From Cristatella mucedo (taxonomy: Eukaryota; Bryozoa; Phylactolaemata; Cristatellidae), in assembly GCA_009760855.2 (NCBI GenBank), contig WPIO01000005.1, positions 3,370,501 to 3,434,500 on the forward strand: a DNA stretch of 64,000 nt. The letters run 5' to 3'. Shown piece by piece: positions 27,667 through 37,016 of this stretch. Below the pieces are notes generated by a model. It was not told the DNA's origin. It ran no database searches and saw only the letters and a list, made by a program, of their open reading frames with translations. The position numbers and the translations under genes were made by a program. Numbering within the stretch: the first letter of the stretch is position 1; the number at the start of each line of letters is the position of its first letter.

Positions 27667-30600
27667 CTTTCTCTTTCTTTCTGTGCAAGAGATTTTTGTC
27701 TAGTGCACTCAAAGCCGAAGCTGCTTTCGGTGCGCACTGGCTAGCCAACAGGCTTCATCTCGCACGACAAAGAGAAAATGAGAAGCATAGCTGAGTCTGG
27801 AGGGCAATTGGGGTAGTGAATAGCGTGGAATTAGCAGCTCAGGACGGCTGGAAAGGAAGCTCACAGTCGGCAGCAGGAGAGAAGATGTCGTTGCATAAGA
27901 ATTGTAGAAGTGAGATCCGCAGTGTAGGACCTGCAAAGCACAAGCTTCTTTTGCCAACTATCCTTACACGAAGGAACGTAACAGCTAATATATTGTCCAT
28001 AGAGGATTGAAGAGCACGAGGACTGGACCGTGATAGCCCAGGAGGTAAGGTGCTTGCTCTTCACTACCGAGGTTGTGGGTTCGAATTCTGCAGTGGGCGA
28101 TCCTTTAAATTCATCCGAAAGCAGTTGTTAAAGCCGTTAAGGCTCTTTTGCTGCTATACAAAGGAGGCTGATAGAACAGCTAATAATAAAACCGGTGCAG
28201 CAGTTCAGAAGGTTCTAGAAGGAGCCAAGCCGTGGCTCAGGCCTTGCGGGTCAGCATGAGAACGTAACTGGATCTGTGGATCAACTGGAAGCCAAGGAAG
28301 CTCCTTCAGCAAAGGAGACACATAGTCAAACCTCTGGGATTTGTTAACTAACCTTGCAGCCATATACATCGCCAGCTGCAGTGGCCTAGTGGCTTTTTTC
28401 GGTAGCTCAGCCAAAAGGGAGTTACAATAATCTAGCCGAGTAAGAACTAAGGAGCTAGTTGAATTTTTTGCAAGCCACTGTATAAGACAATTCCTAATCT
28501 TAGATAGGGATCAGACGTGATGGCTAGCTGTGGAAGCAGTCTTCTGAATGAAGCTTTTAAAATGTAGGCAGTTGTCGAAGACGACACCAAAATTCCGACC
28601 ATGTTGTGATAGTCACATAACCTTTTAGAAGAGCAAAGCCTTCTAGTCCAGCCACATACTTGCAATGTCCTATGAGCGCCAGTCTGTTTTATCGTCGTTT
28701 TAATAATGATAACAATAATAATGCATTTGATATAGTGCCCTCAGAGAACTCAATCTCTTTCTAGGCACTTTACTGCAAACGAAGCACGATTGAATGGTTA
28801 GTGGTAGCATGCTCAATAAGCAACAAGAATAACAGGTTAGTAGTGAAATGCACAGGGTCGATGTGCAAGTATGGTTAGTGGCAGCATTCACAGTGTCAGC
28901 ACCCATAAGCATATAAAGGACGGATCACTGGGACCCACTAAATGCTGTGATAAATAATTGTGTTTTAGTTGTTTTTTTTAATGTGGACAAGTCATGAGAT
29001 GTCGTGACACAAGTCGGGAGTGAGTTCTAGGCTTTGGGAGCATACAAACTAAAGGCACAGTCTCCGAAGGATTTGAGATTTGTACGAAGTATGGGTAAAC
29101 AATAGATTCCGAAAACCAGGTGGTACGGTGCTTAGCCTGGTGGTGGAGTAGATCTAGATATGTAGGCTGGAGCCGAAGACTAAAGGGACCTGAAAGTGAG
29201 TGACTAAACCTTGAAGTCGATGCATTGCTTGACTGGGAGCCAGTGCAGTTCGGCGTGATGTGGTGAGATGTGACAACTGCGATGCTCACGACAGACAAGC
29301 CTAGCTGCAGCGTTTTGCACAAGCCGGTAGATCAGCAAGCAGTGACTTTCAGAAGTCCAGACGGGATGCCACAAATGCATGGACCAATTTACATGTGGTA
29401 TCCCTGTTTAAACAAGCCCGAATTTTACCAATCTAGATGTGGTGCCCCTGTCTAAACAAGCCCGAATTTTACCAATGTTAAGTAGCTGAAAGTAGGCAGA
29501 CTTGACTGTGGAGCTGGTGTGGTCTTCTAGTGAATGGTCACTTTGGAACATGACACCTAGATTTCGTGCAGATTCAACAGGAAATATGCTGGCAGAGGCG
29601 ATTTTGAGCATTAGCCATTCCAATTTATAAATCGCCCGGTTTGCCCATAACTTGCAAATTGGTTTTATCATCATTCAATTTTAAGAAAGTTTGCTGCTAT
29701 CTATGTGCGGATATTATCAATAAATGCAGCAAAGGAGTTGAGAGAATTCGACGTGCTCAAGGGCTGGCAGGGATCAAACCAAAGGTGCAACTGAGTGTCA
29801 TCTGCACAGAAGTAAAAGCCTTGATTGTGCTTGGCAATCACATCGGCAAGAGGCAGAGTATAAACCGTGAAAAGAACCGGACCAAGCACAGATCCCTGAG
29901 GTACCCCATATTTTTTAGGTTCCTCGAATGATCTTTGTCCATTCTCATCAAAACTCTGGAGTCTCCCACTGAGGTAGGACCTGAACTATTGTAATGCAGT
30001 GCCAGTGATGCCCAGGCAAGAAGAGAGTTGCTCATGAAGGACTTGGTGATCTATAGTATCAAAAGCTGTCGAAAAATCGAGCAAAACAAGTAAGAGATAC
30101 TCTACCTAATTCTTCATTCCTAAGTAGATCGTTATACACGCGAAGCATTGCTGACTCTATGGAATGATTAGCTCTAAACCCAAAAAGATCAAGTTATCCG
30201 AGGCTGCTATAGAAATGTATTATTCTCATTACTTTTATGTATTATTATCATTATTTTTAATTTTAAGACCTCTTGACAAGCCTTTTCTTGGAGGTTCGAT
30301 CAGCCAAGTTGTTGTAGATTCCTTCCCAGCATCATAGCACCATGCATGCAAATATCTGAAAGGTCAATATATATATATATATTTATTTATTCATGCATGC
30401 ATGCATGCATGTATTTGAAATACATGTACGCAATTGAACTACCTTCTCACAATAGTAATGGAACCGTTTACAACATGCAAACCACCAAGTTTTTGGCATT
30501 CTATGTAATTTTACAAGCCTCAAATCCTTTGGAGACCGTGTATTTAGTTCGTATGCTCCCAAAGCCTGGAACTCACTCCCGGCTTTCGTCACGACACCGT

Positions 30601-33095
30601 CTGACTTGACCACATTTAAAAAGAACTTATAAAGGCACCTCTTTATGACAGCATTTAGTGCGTCCCTGTGATTCGTCCTTTGTGTGGTTATATCTGCTGA
30701 CACTGTGCATGCTGCCCCTTACCACACTTGCATGCTGACCCCGTGCATTTCACCACTAACCATGTTATTCATGTTGTTTATCAAGCATGATACCACTCAC
30801 CATTCGATCGTGTTTCCTTCGCAGCAAATGTAAAGCGCCTAGAAAGAGGTTGAGTTCTTTGAGGGTGCTTTATCAAGTGTATTGTTATTATTATTATTCT
30901 TCAAGACCGGCTAGTTGTTTACGATTGATTCTCCAGCTCTTTTTTTGTCAGGAAACATATTTGGCTAGTTTTTCGATCCAACTGCACTGTCGATTTCCTG
31001 CATAGTCTCGTACCAGATCTGATCTATATTTACGCATGGATACATTTACAAAACCTGATGCTTTAAGTTCTCCGATAAGTGCCCGGTGCAGTCATCGAGG
31101 TGCATTTTTTGAGTGGGAGAACTTTGGGACATCCAAAAACTCATACTTCACCGTATCCTGGTAGGGCTAGAAAAAACTGTCGTTCGGAAACCGCAGCTGT
31201 TTGTAAACCCACTTGAAACTGCTAAGCCAGTAATTTTGCATTTTTTGACATCTAGTAGGCTACCCAAGGTGGCAGCATGCACAATTTGTTACGAATGCTG
31301 CTAATTGACGTCACGACATCCCCTGACTTGACGACATTTAAAAAGAAGCTTAAAACGCACCTATTTATCGTGGCATTTAGTGAGCCCTTGTGATGTGTCC
31401 TTTATGCTTGTTGATATTATGCATGTTAACACTAATCATTATATCATGCTTCCTTTACAGCATATATAAAGTACCTAGAAAGAGATTAGGTTTTCTGATA
31501 GCACTATACAAATGTGCTGTTATTATTATTAATACTATTATTATCAAATCAGGTTGCTCCTGTGTTCTGGTAAAAATAAATTATCAAGTAGTCCATAAAT
31601 GCTGAATTTTTAGAGGTTATTTCTTGATCTCCAGTATCCTCGTGGATTTTTCGGGCCAGCACTTTACATTACCTCACACTGTGTAGAGATTCGCTATATT
31701 TGTTTAGGGTGCTTTCTCAGCATATATTCGTAGTAATTCAGTCACTCGAGTTAGTAAGTCTGACCAAAATTCTACAAAAAAAAAGTGTAAGTCGGACCAG
31801 AAAGCAGCAGGTCCCAAGCCGATGAGAACTATTCTAGGCCCTTGATGAGCACTCGTACCTACAAGCCTAGAGGCAAAATTGGGTTGAGACAAAAAATGAG
31901 CCTGGCTAACTTATATCCCCTTCGTCGATGCTATAGAAGAGTGATGCACTGCTACTCCCACTCACCTTCCTACCCCACCCACTACCCCCCTCTTTGGGTG
32001 CTCATTCAGATTTAGATTTGTTGAAGGTCCGTATGCTGCTGATAGCCTGCTACTACTTCCTGATCATGTATATGAGCAAAGAGGTGGAGAGGAGCTCGGC
32101 CTTGCCCCTTTCATCGCTTACGGCCTGCCTCTAAGAGCTGTGGCGTGGAGCTCGGTACCTTGAATTTGTCGTTATCATCTGCACACTGTCGCTGAGAGGT
32201 AGCTGTGACATACCCATCGTGTGCCTTCTGCAGCGTTAGAATGGGCTTGCTGCTATCGAGCGATAGTTTGCTTCGACTTCTGTCACTTGGAATTAATTAT
32301 TCGTGATTCGGCGGTATGTTTGCTAGCACAGTCCAGTCAGTGGCGACTAGTTATTTTGCTGAGGTTCATACGAATACGATTAAACGGTTTGGAATTAGGC
32401 TGTGCTCTCATCTAGGACCAAGACATAGTTCATGCGGATCTGTAAACGGATTGCACACCTGGCGTTGCTATATCTGGCTTAGCTATTTCTGACTAAAGAA
32501 ATAAAGTGCCCTGCCTGTCTGCACGATCGGCCTTACCGTTGTGGGAGGCAGTGGGCTCAGTGCAAAGTGTTGCTATGCCTCGTGCCCAGCTCCGTCTTGG
32601 TTCTCTATTCATTGTGTGTCAGCTAGTCCGTGGTGCGACAGAGTAGTAATGCACCAATGAGTTCTGCTGTGACCCGATAGTATTGGGTGGCTCTATTCTT
32701 CTGACGTTTGCTGGCCGCGTGATTTCCCGCTAGCTTTCGGAATCCTTTTCGGTGGTGGACCGAGGCACCTGCGGCGAGTCATTGTCCAAGAGGTCCTCGA
32801 GCAGCTGGCAGCCATAGAAGCGTGGTTCAAGCGGCAGCGGTTCCTGGCCATTTACTCGTCCTCGCTGTTCATCGTCTTCGAGTGTCAGCCGCCGGACAAT
32901 GAGCGTCATCACAGCGTTTGCAATGGCTCCTCCGAGCCTACGAAGCCAGCCGTGGATGTTCGCCTAATAGACTTTGCGCACGTCCACCCTTCGGCGTGCA
33001 TGGACACCAACTGCATCGAGGGCCTGCGCAGTTTGCAAGACTATTTGGAAAAACTTTTGCCGTCGTTGCCGCCGCCCTTCAAGAGTGACCGCTAG
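11923..33095 (+). CDS. IPMK: Inositol polyphosphate multikinase, 5 coding exons
   Basis: Joining 11923-12043, 16887-17102, 23509-23681, 26751-26832 and 32734-33095 gives 954 bp and 317 residues with consistent phases and GT-AG introns. The protein has the IPK-family hallmarks in order: the ATP-site strand around TILK (residue 52), the inositol-phosphate-binding motif PxxxDxKxG as PCLADIKIG (128-136), WDPDA and KYP..(N)[10 protein letters not shown] (140-170), YGRSLSP (185-191), YSSSLF (238-243) and the metal-binding IDFAHV (276-281). The DP.A..EK spacing after the DKIG motif and the short length fit IPMK better than IP3K or IP6K. Family members phosphorylate Ins(1,4,5)P3 toward InsP5, and some act on PIP2, in nucleus and cytoplasm. 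The protein is somewhat shorter than vertebrate IPMK (about 400) and lacks its long loop and tail. The introns are full of LINE fragments. The 5' non-coding exon is unresolved. Confidence 0.92.
12170..12475. mobile_element. MITE-like element with an internal hairpin (candidate)
   Basis: The ends TTTACCGTATATAA (left) and the reverse complement of the right end, TTACCATATTTTAC, are similar short inverted repeats beside TA-rich flanks. Inside, 12180-12195 and 12216-12231 form a 16-bp stem (TATAAGCCCC.. with ..GGGGGCTTATA) around a 20-bp loop. It has no coding capacity. The layout resembles Tc1/mariner-pogo-type MITEs, but the family is not certain. It lies in IPMK intron 1. Confidence 0.4.
12676..13160 (+). 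mobile_element. LINE family B, 3' fragment in IPMK intron 1
   Basis: One open frame reads through [47 protein letters not shown] and [18 protein letters not shown], the conserved C-terminal end of LINE ORF2. The family tail follows (TAACACCCACATAG, CTTTGTGGAGTTACAC, GAGATACATTACATT). The 165-codon frame that contains it starts in unrelated intron sequence, so its first 20 or so codons are not part of any gene. The copy is 5'-truncated and lies in the sense orientation of IPMK. Confidence 0.85.
13396..13424 (+). repeat. (CA)n microsatellite
   Basis: Short run of about 13 CA units preceded by CGCG-interrupted CA sequence, in IPMK intron 1. Confidence 0.9.
13792..13886 (+). repeat. (TA)n microsatellite at a LINE A tail
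   Basis: An interrupted TA array, preceded by short TCTG/CTCT and GT tracts, runs directly into the AATGATAATAATAAT tail of the LINE A copy on the opposite strand. Confidence 0.9.
13887..15757 (-). mobile_element. LINE family A (L2/CR1-like), 1.9-kb 5'-truncated copy
   Basis: On the - strand the order is: RT palm and fingers ([34 protein letters not shown] and [11 protein letters not shown], where FYADD is the catalytic box), thumb and C-terminal region ([32 protein letters not shown]), then a 3' UTR with a GCGCC/GGCGC stem-loop and an ATT-repeat tail at 13887-13905. The reading frame is broken in several places (for example near 14.9 and 14.5 kb), so the copy is dead. It sits antisense in IPMK intron 1. 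The endonuclease domain is missing. Its extent is judged by comparison with the copies at 40.3 and 22.1 kb. Confidence 0.9.
15959..16018. repeat. (TAATG)n and (ACTT)n microsatellites
   Basis: About seven TAATG units followed by about four ACTT units. The pentamer equals the reverse complement of the TACAT-type repeat at LINE B tails, so the array may have been seeded by a lost LINE B end. Confidence 0.8.
16312..16640 (-). mobile_element. LINE family A, 3' end fragment in IPMK intron 1
   Basis: The 3' UTR stem-loop (CTCAGAGAACTCAATCTCTT on the + strand) and the last coding block (PDLTTFKK and [11 protein letters not shown] in broken frames) match family A. It is about 330 bp, 5'-truncated, and lies some 250 bp upstream of IPMK exon 2, antisense. 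Confidence 0.8.
16887..17102 (+). CDS. IPMK: IPMK coding exon 2
   Basis: The acceptor is ...TGCACCCTAG at 16886; the exon completes codon 41 and runs to G of codon 113, where donor G|GTAAGG follows. It encodes [11 protein letters not shown] (ATP-site lysine), [13 protein letters not shown] and [13 protein letters not shown]. These match the 'ELEFYxxVY..LRKYLPKYYG' block of IPMK. A frame that reads on past the donor loses all similarity, which supports the splice. Confidence 0.9.
18510..21550 (-). mobile_element. LINE family A, long decayed copy in IPMK intron 2
   Basis: The - strand holds, from its 5' side: the endonuclease C-terminal piece [13 protein letters not shown] (21278-21430), a linker, then RT remnants (about 19.3-19.9 kb, with a [13 protein letters not shown] box where the usual YADD is altered) and the thumb region to about 18.55 kb. 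The 3' stem-loop tail is lost. Multiple stops and indels show that it is old. A LINE B 3' end (20925-21240) lies between the linker and the endonuclease remnant, probably a later insertion. The assignment of the endonuclease piece to family A is inferred from position. Confidence 0.7.
20925..21240 (-). mobile_element. LINE family B, 3' fragment nested in LINE A
   Basis: Reads [20 protein letters not shown] and [16 protein letters not shown] on the - strand, followed by the family tail (AACACCCACATAG.., GTGGAGTTACAGACGGAGAT, TATATTATATTACATAG). It is flanked on both sides by family A sequence in the same orientation. Confidence 0.8.
22145..23223 (+). mobile_element. LINE family A, 1.1-kb 3' half in IPMK intron 2
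   Basis: Begins in the C-terminal part of the RT ([20 protein letters not shown]) and continues with [44 protein letters not shown] and KPWNSLPTW. The 3' UTR stem-loop (AAGCGCCTAGAAAAG..GAGGGCGCTTT) and an ATT-repeat tail to 23223 follow. A stop near 22381 and a frame change near the end interrupt the frame. It is in the same orientation as IPMK and could supply cryptic splice or poly(A) signals. Confidence 0.88.
23509..23681 (+). CDS. IPMK: IPMK coding exon 3, with the PxxxDxKxG motif
   Basis: The acceptor is GCGTTGCAG at 23508 and the donor CGA|GTACGT at 23682; the exon enters in phase 2 and leaves in phase 0. It encodes the family signature PCLADIKIG followed by [16 protein letters not shown] and the C-terminal FQVLGMR. 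Asp132 and Lys134 (317-residue numbering) are the expected inositol-phosphate-binding and catalytic residues. This exon is the strongest single piece of evidence for IPMK. Confidence 0.93.
24030..25260 (-). mobile_element. LINE family B, decayed copy with endonuclease remnant
   Basis: From the 3' side the + strand shows the family tail (about 24030-24130), the conserved C-terminal block in reverse complement, then [20 protein letters not shown] and [20 protein letters not shown] (24456-24660, - strand). Next comes a segment that reads GDFNI on the - strand near 25100, followed by [20 protein letters not shown], the end of an APE-type endonuclease. Most of the RT between them is missing, so the copy has a large internal deletion as well as stops. 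It lies in IPMK intron 3. Confidence 0.75.
25261..26750. other. Rest of IPMK intron 3
   Basis: Several 60-90 codon frames are open, but none resembles a protein I recognise. A short direct repeat (AAATCACAAGGA-type units near 25210-25262) lies at the border with the LINE B copy. No RNA gene was seen. Confidence 0.45.
26751..26832 (+). CDS. IPMK: IPMK coding exon 4
   Basis: A short 82-bp exon. The acceptor is CACTGCTGTAG at 26750 and the donor G|GTATGT at 26833. Phase 0 in and phase 1 out match exons 3 and 5. It encodes [20 protein letters not shown] followed by PDRLLHE. This corresponds to the 'VYxxxxxxYxxxxxxYGRSLTxExI' region of IPMK. The exon was found by looking for that conserved YGRSL; the agreement of phase on both sides is independent support. 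Confidence 0.88.
27006..27135 (-). mobile_element. tRNA-derived SINE, family S1, copy b
   Basis: The reverse complement shows the S1 head (CCAGGAGGTAAGGTAAGGTG, then GTGAGTTCGAGTGCTGC at the B box), GGGCGATCCTTTACTGCCC and the AGCCAGTAAGGCTCTTCTGC body. The B box is mutated relative to copies a and e. It lies in IPMK intron 4, antisense. Confidence 0.8.
27541..27663 (+). repeat. (GT)n microsatellite beside a LINE B tail
   Basis: About 40 pure GT units preceded by GTGC-interrupted repeats. The LINE B copy on the - strand ends against it, so on that strand the LINE tail is followed by (CA)n, as at 6.8 kb. Confidence 0.95.
27680..28690 (-). mobile_element. LINE family B copy, split by SINE S1 copy c
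   Basis: The - strand carries the C-terminal block (decayed LRPKTKRG region near 27.7-27.95 kb), then, beyond the SINE at 28025-28188, [28 protein letters not shown] and an upstream ORF2 segment to about 28690. Family A copy 28706-30190 begins within 20 bp. Many frame breaks show a dead copy. It lies in IPMK intron 4, antisense. Confidence 0.78.
28025..28188 (+). mobile_element. tRNA-derived SINE, family S1, copy c, nested in LINE B
   Basis: Head GACCGTGATAGCCCAGGAGG, B box GGGTTCGAATTCTGC, GGGCGATCCTTTAAATTC and the tail AAAGGAGGCTGATAGAACAG. The LINE B sequence left (..GAGCACGAGGACT) and right (AAAACCGGTGCAGCAGTTC) is contiguous in the copy at 24.4 kb, so the SINE inserted into an existing LINE B. 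Confidence 0.83.
28706..30190 (-). mobile_element. LINE family A, 1.5-kb copy in IPMK intron 4
   Basis: ATT-repeat tail and stem-loop at 28706-28790, then the C-terminal region, the RT thumb ([20 protein letters not shown]) and the RT catalytic region ([20 protein letters not shown], where the usual YADD reads CADD) up to about 30190. A tandem duplication of about 53 bp (near 29390-29480) repeats the NKARPxF segment. It is 5'-truncated, with several stops. Confidence 0.85.
30510..30899 (+). mobile_element. LINE family A, 3' end fragment
   Basis: Starts within the C-terminal ORF2 block ([20 protein letters not shown] in one shifted frame), followed by the family 3' UTR, stem-loop (GTAAAGCGCCTAGAAAGAGG) and ATT-repeat tail. 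It lies in sense orientation in IPMK intron 4, preceded by short TA and CATG repeats at 30370-30412. Confidence 0.85.
31308..31545 (+). mobile_element. LINE family A, short 3' end fragment
   Basis: Starts at the CATCCCCTGACTTGACGAC block, continues with TTTAAAAAGAAGCTTAAAAC and a diverged stem-loop tail with TTATTATTATTAA. About 240 bp, 5'-truncated, in IPMK intron 4. Confidence 0.8.
31546..32733. other. End of IPMK intron 4, nothing recognised
   Basis: No repeat of the local families and no protein signature seen up to the acceptor CCCGCTAG at 32726-32733. Confidence 0.5.
32734..33095 (+). CDS. IPMK: IPMK coding exon 5 (C-terminal, stop TAG)
   Basis: The acceptor is TTTCCCGCTAG at 32733 and the stop is TAG at 33093-33095. 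The exon encodes the C-terminal kinase lobe: [40 protein letters not shown], a 20-residue variable loop, then [12 protein letters not shown] with the metal-binding Asp of the IDF motif, and a final helix ending LPPPFKSDR. The YSSSLL and IDFAHV motifs are diagnostic for the IPK family. It is GC-richer than the surrounding introns, as are the other exons. Confidence 0.92.
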
Positions 33096-35530
33096 GGGGA
33101 TTATCATGGGGGATTTACAATTACGTCACTAGCTCATTCCTGTTGCTGCTGGATTAGTCACGGCTTGCACTGCAAGGTTACGGGCCTGGGTCTGTGGCAG
33201 ACCTTGCCCCAGCATGGACGAGGACGTCACTGCGTTATTACTTTGTTTTCTCCAGGCATGAGCCTTCGCTCGCAGCAGATGGCGATTTTTAGCCTACGAA
33301 AAAAAATTCATCGGGCAGCTATCTGCACAGACCCAGGACGAATCGATGACTGAGCAAAGAGCAGGAGCTCGTCTGCACCATGTGGCAGCACCAGCTGCTG
33401 CAGTTAATGCTGTATATCAGTGCCTACTACATGTTGGCTGCTTGTTCATGCACGAATCAAGTGTATACCTTTTATGCAATTCGCACTATGGATTATCACA
33501 TAGCACCAATTATCGTGCAGCTTGGGTTTGCTGTTTTCGCGCATTCAAATTGGTTGGCAGCGTCAATACATGATCACTTGGCCGTGATTTCATGGCCGTT
33601 CTCAGTGTAGCTGTCAGTGTTGCCGCCCTGCCAGCACGCCGGGCAGGTTTGTCTGCCTCAGTTTTGGGCAGCACAACAGATTCTGTGGCCAGGTTTTTAA
33701 CTTGTGTTCTCTCTCAGTCGCAGTGGCTCTTGAGCAAGCCGGATATTTCGTTCTATGTATGCTTCAGGCCCCCTCAGTCCCTTCAGGTAAGCCGACTGCT
33801 TGTGTCGTACATTGTTTGATGGGCATTGGTAAGTTAGAATTAAGTGGTGCCTAGGGAGGTGCTTTGTCGGGGCGAGCGAAAAACTGCAATTCACTGTAGG
33901 TGCTAAAAGGGCACCGCAGTTGCAGTTCCATATTTCTCAACTCTGTTCAGAGTGGTCCACCAAGTTGCACCGCGTTCTGCGTTTTCGTTCTCCACACAAA
34001 GTGGACTGCCTTAATCGACCCGATCGGATCGTTGGCTAGCCCCACCCATATATCGGCTACAAAGCACTTTTTCATCTTCTTTCCTCGAGACCGCGAAACA
34101 AGTTAGTGGGATTGGCCAGCGACTTGGAAGAAAATTCGTTGTCCATTTTGTGGTGAATGCATGAACAAAATGCAGAGGAATTTGGAAGATGTTAAATTGT
34201 TAAAATATGTAAAGCGTTATATACAATATTGTGTATAATGTAATACTTTAGTTTTTGGAGTTTGGTGCAGCTTTGTGAATCGGAGTTGTTTCCGAGTCCC
34301 CATTGACGGGCCAGTGTATCTATCAATCAGTACAGGGCTTCTGCAGCCAGTATCTGTGCCTGGGGAGGTGTGGGGGCATTGTTTGCTCACTCCCCCTATA
34401 GCACTCTAGCAGGGGCATCGAACTAGACCGCCCCCATTGCGAACCCCCACCATTACCAACGACGAAAATGTCCTACTTCCACTCGATGAGCAACGGCCGA
34501 GTTTCGTGTCGAATAAACACTGGTTGAGCGTTAGAATTTCTTGCGGGTCTTACTCCCTAGATGAAAATCTTGCGGGTCTTGCCCCTTTAGATGTAAATCC
34601 TATCCCACCTCTGTTTGCAGCCCTCATATATTTTTTCGTTGTTCTACTATCGTACGCTGCTAGCACTGAGATGTTCGTCACTAATCTTGCATTCTCGGGT
34701 GTCACCCCCGATGTGCAATTTTAAGGGAATTTTTTTACTCTCGATACGGTTTACTACATACTTTGTATACATACGTCACTCGATACTGTGTACTGCACAC
34801 GCGTTCGTTCGATGCCGGCAATTGATGAATTCCAGGGGCCCATCGTAACTAATTTGGTATTTCCAGTCCCTCAATCTTAACTCTCACCTAGACTATCCGA
34901 TAGGCTGCTACTTTCCTCAATTTCCCACCTAGTGCATCCAACTGAGTCCTAGTCGAAAGCCCGAGTGAATGAAGGCATTGAAAAACTCGAGCATACCTAA
35001 GTAGGAAACCTAAACGCAAAAAAGAAGCTTTAACGCTGACATTCAATAGGAGAATGCCTTGCCGGTCCATCAGTTTCCTTCGGTCGGCTTTATAGCTCGT
35101 ATCCCAACTATGGAAAAGACAATGTCGCAAAATTTCAAATGAACTGAGTACTGTGTCCTTTCATAAAGAATATTTTTGTTTACACTTAGTGTCGTTATAA
35201 CCAAGGCAGTCTTTGGCCAGTGTGAGGCCCCTGGCGGCTTGCAGAGGCCACCGGATTGGCCAGATGAGCCCAGCTGCCCATGTCATGGACTCCTCACTGA
35301 AGTCCCTCGTGACACCATTTCGTTACAAATCATTTAAATCAATTTTAACAATCATTTATTTGAAATCAACTTTAACAATCAAATACTGAGCCGACAATCA
35401 TATGTAAGCATCACAATTTACACACAGCTGTCAGCTTGTCAAACACTTAACAATCACTTTGGAAATTTGCAGCTCTAGCTTCGCAATACAGTAGTGCACA
35501 TTCCTCGTGCTGACCGCTGACAATTAGCCA
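33096..35530. other. IPMK 3' flank and intergenic stretch
   Basis: The 3' UTR of IPMK presumably starts here, but no poly(A) signal close to the stop is clear; an AATAAA lies at 34511-34516. Frames of 60-95 codons (33.3-34.8 kb) show no family signature. A repeated CTTGCGGGTCTT segment occurs near 34538 and 34568. Confidence 0.45.
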
Positions 35531-35539
35531 AGTATGAAT

Positions 35540-36600
35540 ATGTCAAAGTTAGAACGTGTGTAGCTGCCAAGTCACGATAATGCACTCAGAGTCAACTTCT
35601 ATCAGATGGTTCGGCTCGATACTCAACAAGCTAAGCATGTTCAGACGCACGTGCGACATCGCTGATCTGAGACAATTCTTAATCAGCTTTGCTTGCTGAA
35701 TGGCCGCTCACCTGAGTAGTTCATCACAATGACGCAGAGGAACATGCTCAGGTCGATCTCTTTTCGAAATGCTACGACGGCCATTGTCAGCGATGAAGCG
35801 ATACAACTGAATTGATTTCGGCGTCATCTGGATCGTCATTCTCTTCTTCCTCTAAGCCATCTTACTCCGACGCCTGCGATGCTTCCTTGCCAACTTTGTT
35901 TGCAGTTTGTTTGCCTTAAATTGTACTAGCTCTTCCTCCAGTTCAGTCTTCAGATTGGAGGCATAGCAATTAACTAATTTGCTTGCACTTTCTCGGATTT
36001 CTGCATCAGAAAGCTATGAAATTTTACACAAGAAAGCAAATCGATCGGCCAATTCAGAATATGCTTCCTTGTGCATTGACAGTTCAGCAGCAAGGCTGTC
36101 GATGATAGCGGCGAATGAGTCAGTCCGGATATATCATGTGGTTGCAACTGAATCTCAGTATCCGTGCAGGATTCGTCATATCTGCAATTTCGTTTGCGTA
36201 CTCACTTGCTGAGGATTACCCGATAGTTTTCACAGCGTGACGGGTGTTTGGCGTGTGCTTCAATGCGGTCAAACTGTTCACGAAGGCTTGTGACACATAT
36301 CTACTGTGAGTCACTAATCGCAGCAGCAGAATTCAAGTTTTGATCAGCTCACTGCAACAACACGGTTTGGAATCTTGCGAAAACCTCCAGCCAGAAAGCA
36401 ACCATTATGCCGATTTCACTTCGCTGCATTCGATCGTGCAATCCTCTGGCTTCTTGACACATCTGTCTCTTATGGTCTTCCACTTTGCCATCGATAATGT
36501 CCTCCAAATCTTTGACAGTCTCATCATAATCCTGTGGTTTGTGTTTCTATGTATGCATGATTCGATCATAGACACTGGTTTCGCCGGCACACTGCCAGTG
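35540..36600 (-). mobile_element. hAT-type transposase, C-terminal remnant
   Basis: On the - strand, broken frames show a helical linker (DLEDIIDGKVEDHKRQMCQE, about 36.5 kb) and then NYSGERPFSK near 35.72 kb followed by KNCLRSAMSHVRLNMLSLLS in another frame. The latter is the dimerisation segment at the C-terminus of hAT transposases ('SERSFSKLKLIKNxLRSxMxQxRL'). The N-terminal half of the same protein lies at 47.9-49.4 kb on the same strand, and a Polinton sits between them. Stops and frameshifts show an inactive element. The terminal inverted repeats were not located. Confidence 0.78.
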
Positions 36601-36820
36601 CAGGCAGACCGGTAAGTGCCCTAAACCACCCCAGGGTCAAACAGCGGTGGCTGGTGGCCTAGGGACAGGCCGGTGGTCAGCTGTGGTCTGACGGCTGTGG
36701 TTTATCCACAGGCCGGCTTTGTCCTCCCGCCAACTCACGGGATGAGTTGTGGTTGGGAGAGAGTGGGGAGGAGGAAACACCAACCTGGGAGAGGGGAGTC
36801 AAGTGGGAGAAGAGGCCGAA

Positions 36821-36825
36821 AGGAG
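36821..36825 (+). repeat. 5-bp target-site duplication, left copy (AGGAG)
   Basis: AGGAG immediately precedes the left inverted repeat and recurs at 47885-47889 immediately after the right one. Read as AAGGAG it could be 6 bp, the length usual for Polintons, if the last A of the right end is shared. Confidence 0.7.
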
Positions 36826-36983
36826 TGATGATTGATTTTTCCCTTTTACGACATCGTGAAATTTTTCGCCAACCTCGGTTTCACCGTCGGTTGTCAAAAA
36901 AATTCCCCGATATCATAAAAGGGGAAAACCTCTCTCATCACCAAATTCAATCATTTGTGTTACTTTGTTGAATAAACTGATAG
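36826..36983 (+). repeat. Polinton left terminal inverted repeat
   Basis: Starts TGATGATTGATTTTTCCC and ends at the AATAAACTGATAG block. It aligns along its whole length with the reverse complement of 47731-47884, with about ten differences including small indels. Confidence 0.88.
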
Positions 36984-37016
36984 TTTTAATATTTATTTAG
37001 CAGACATTTTTTTAGC

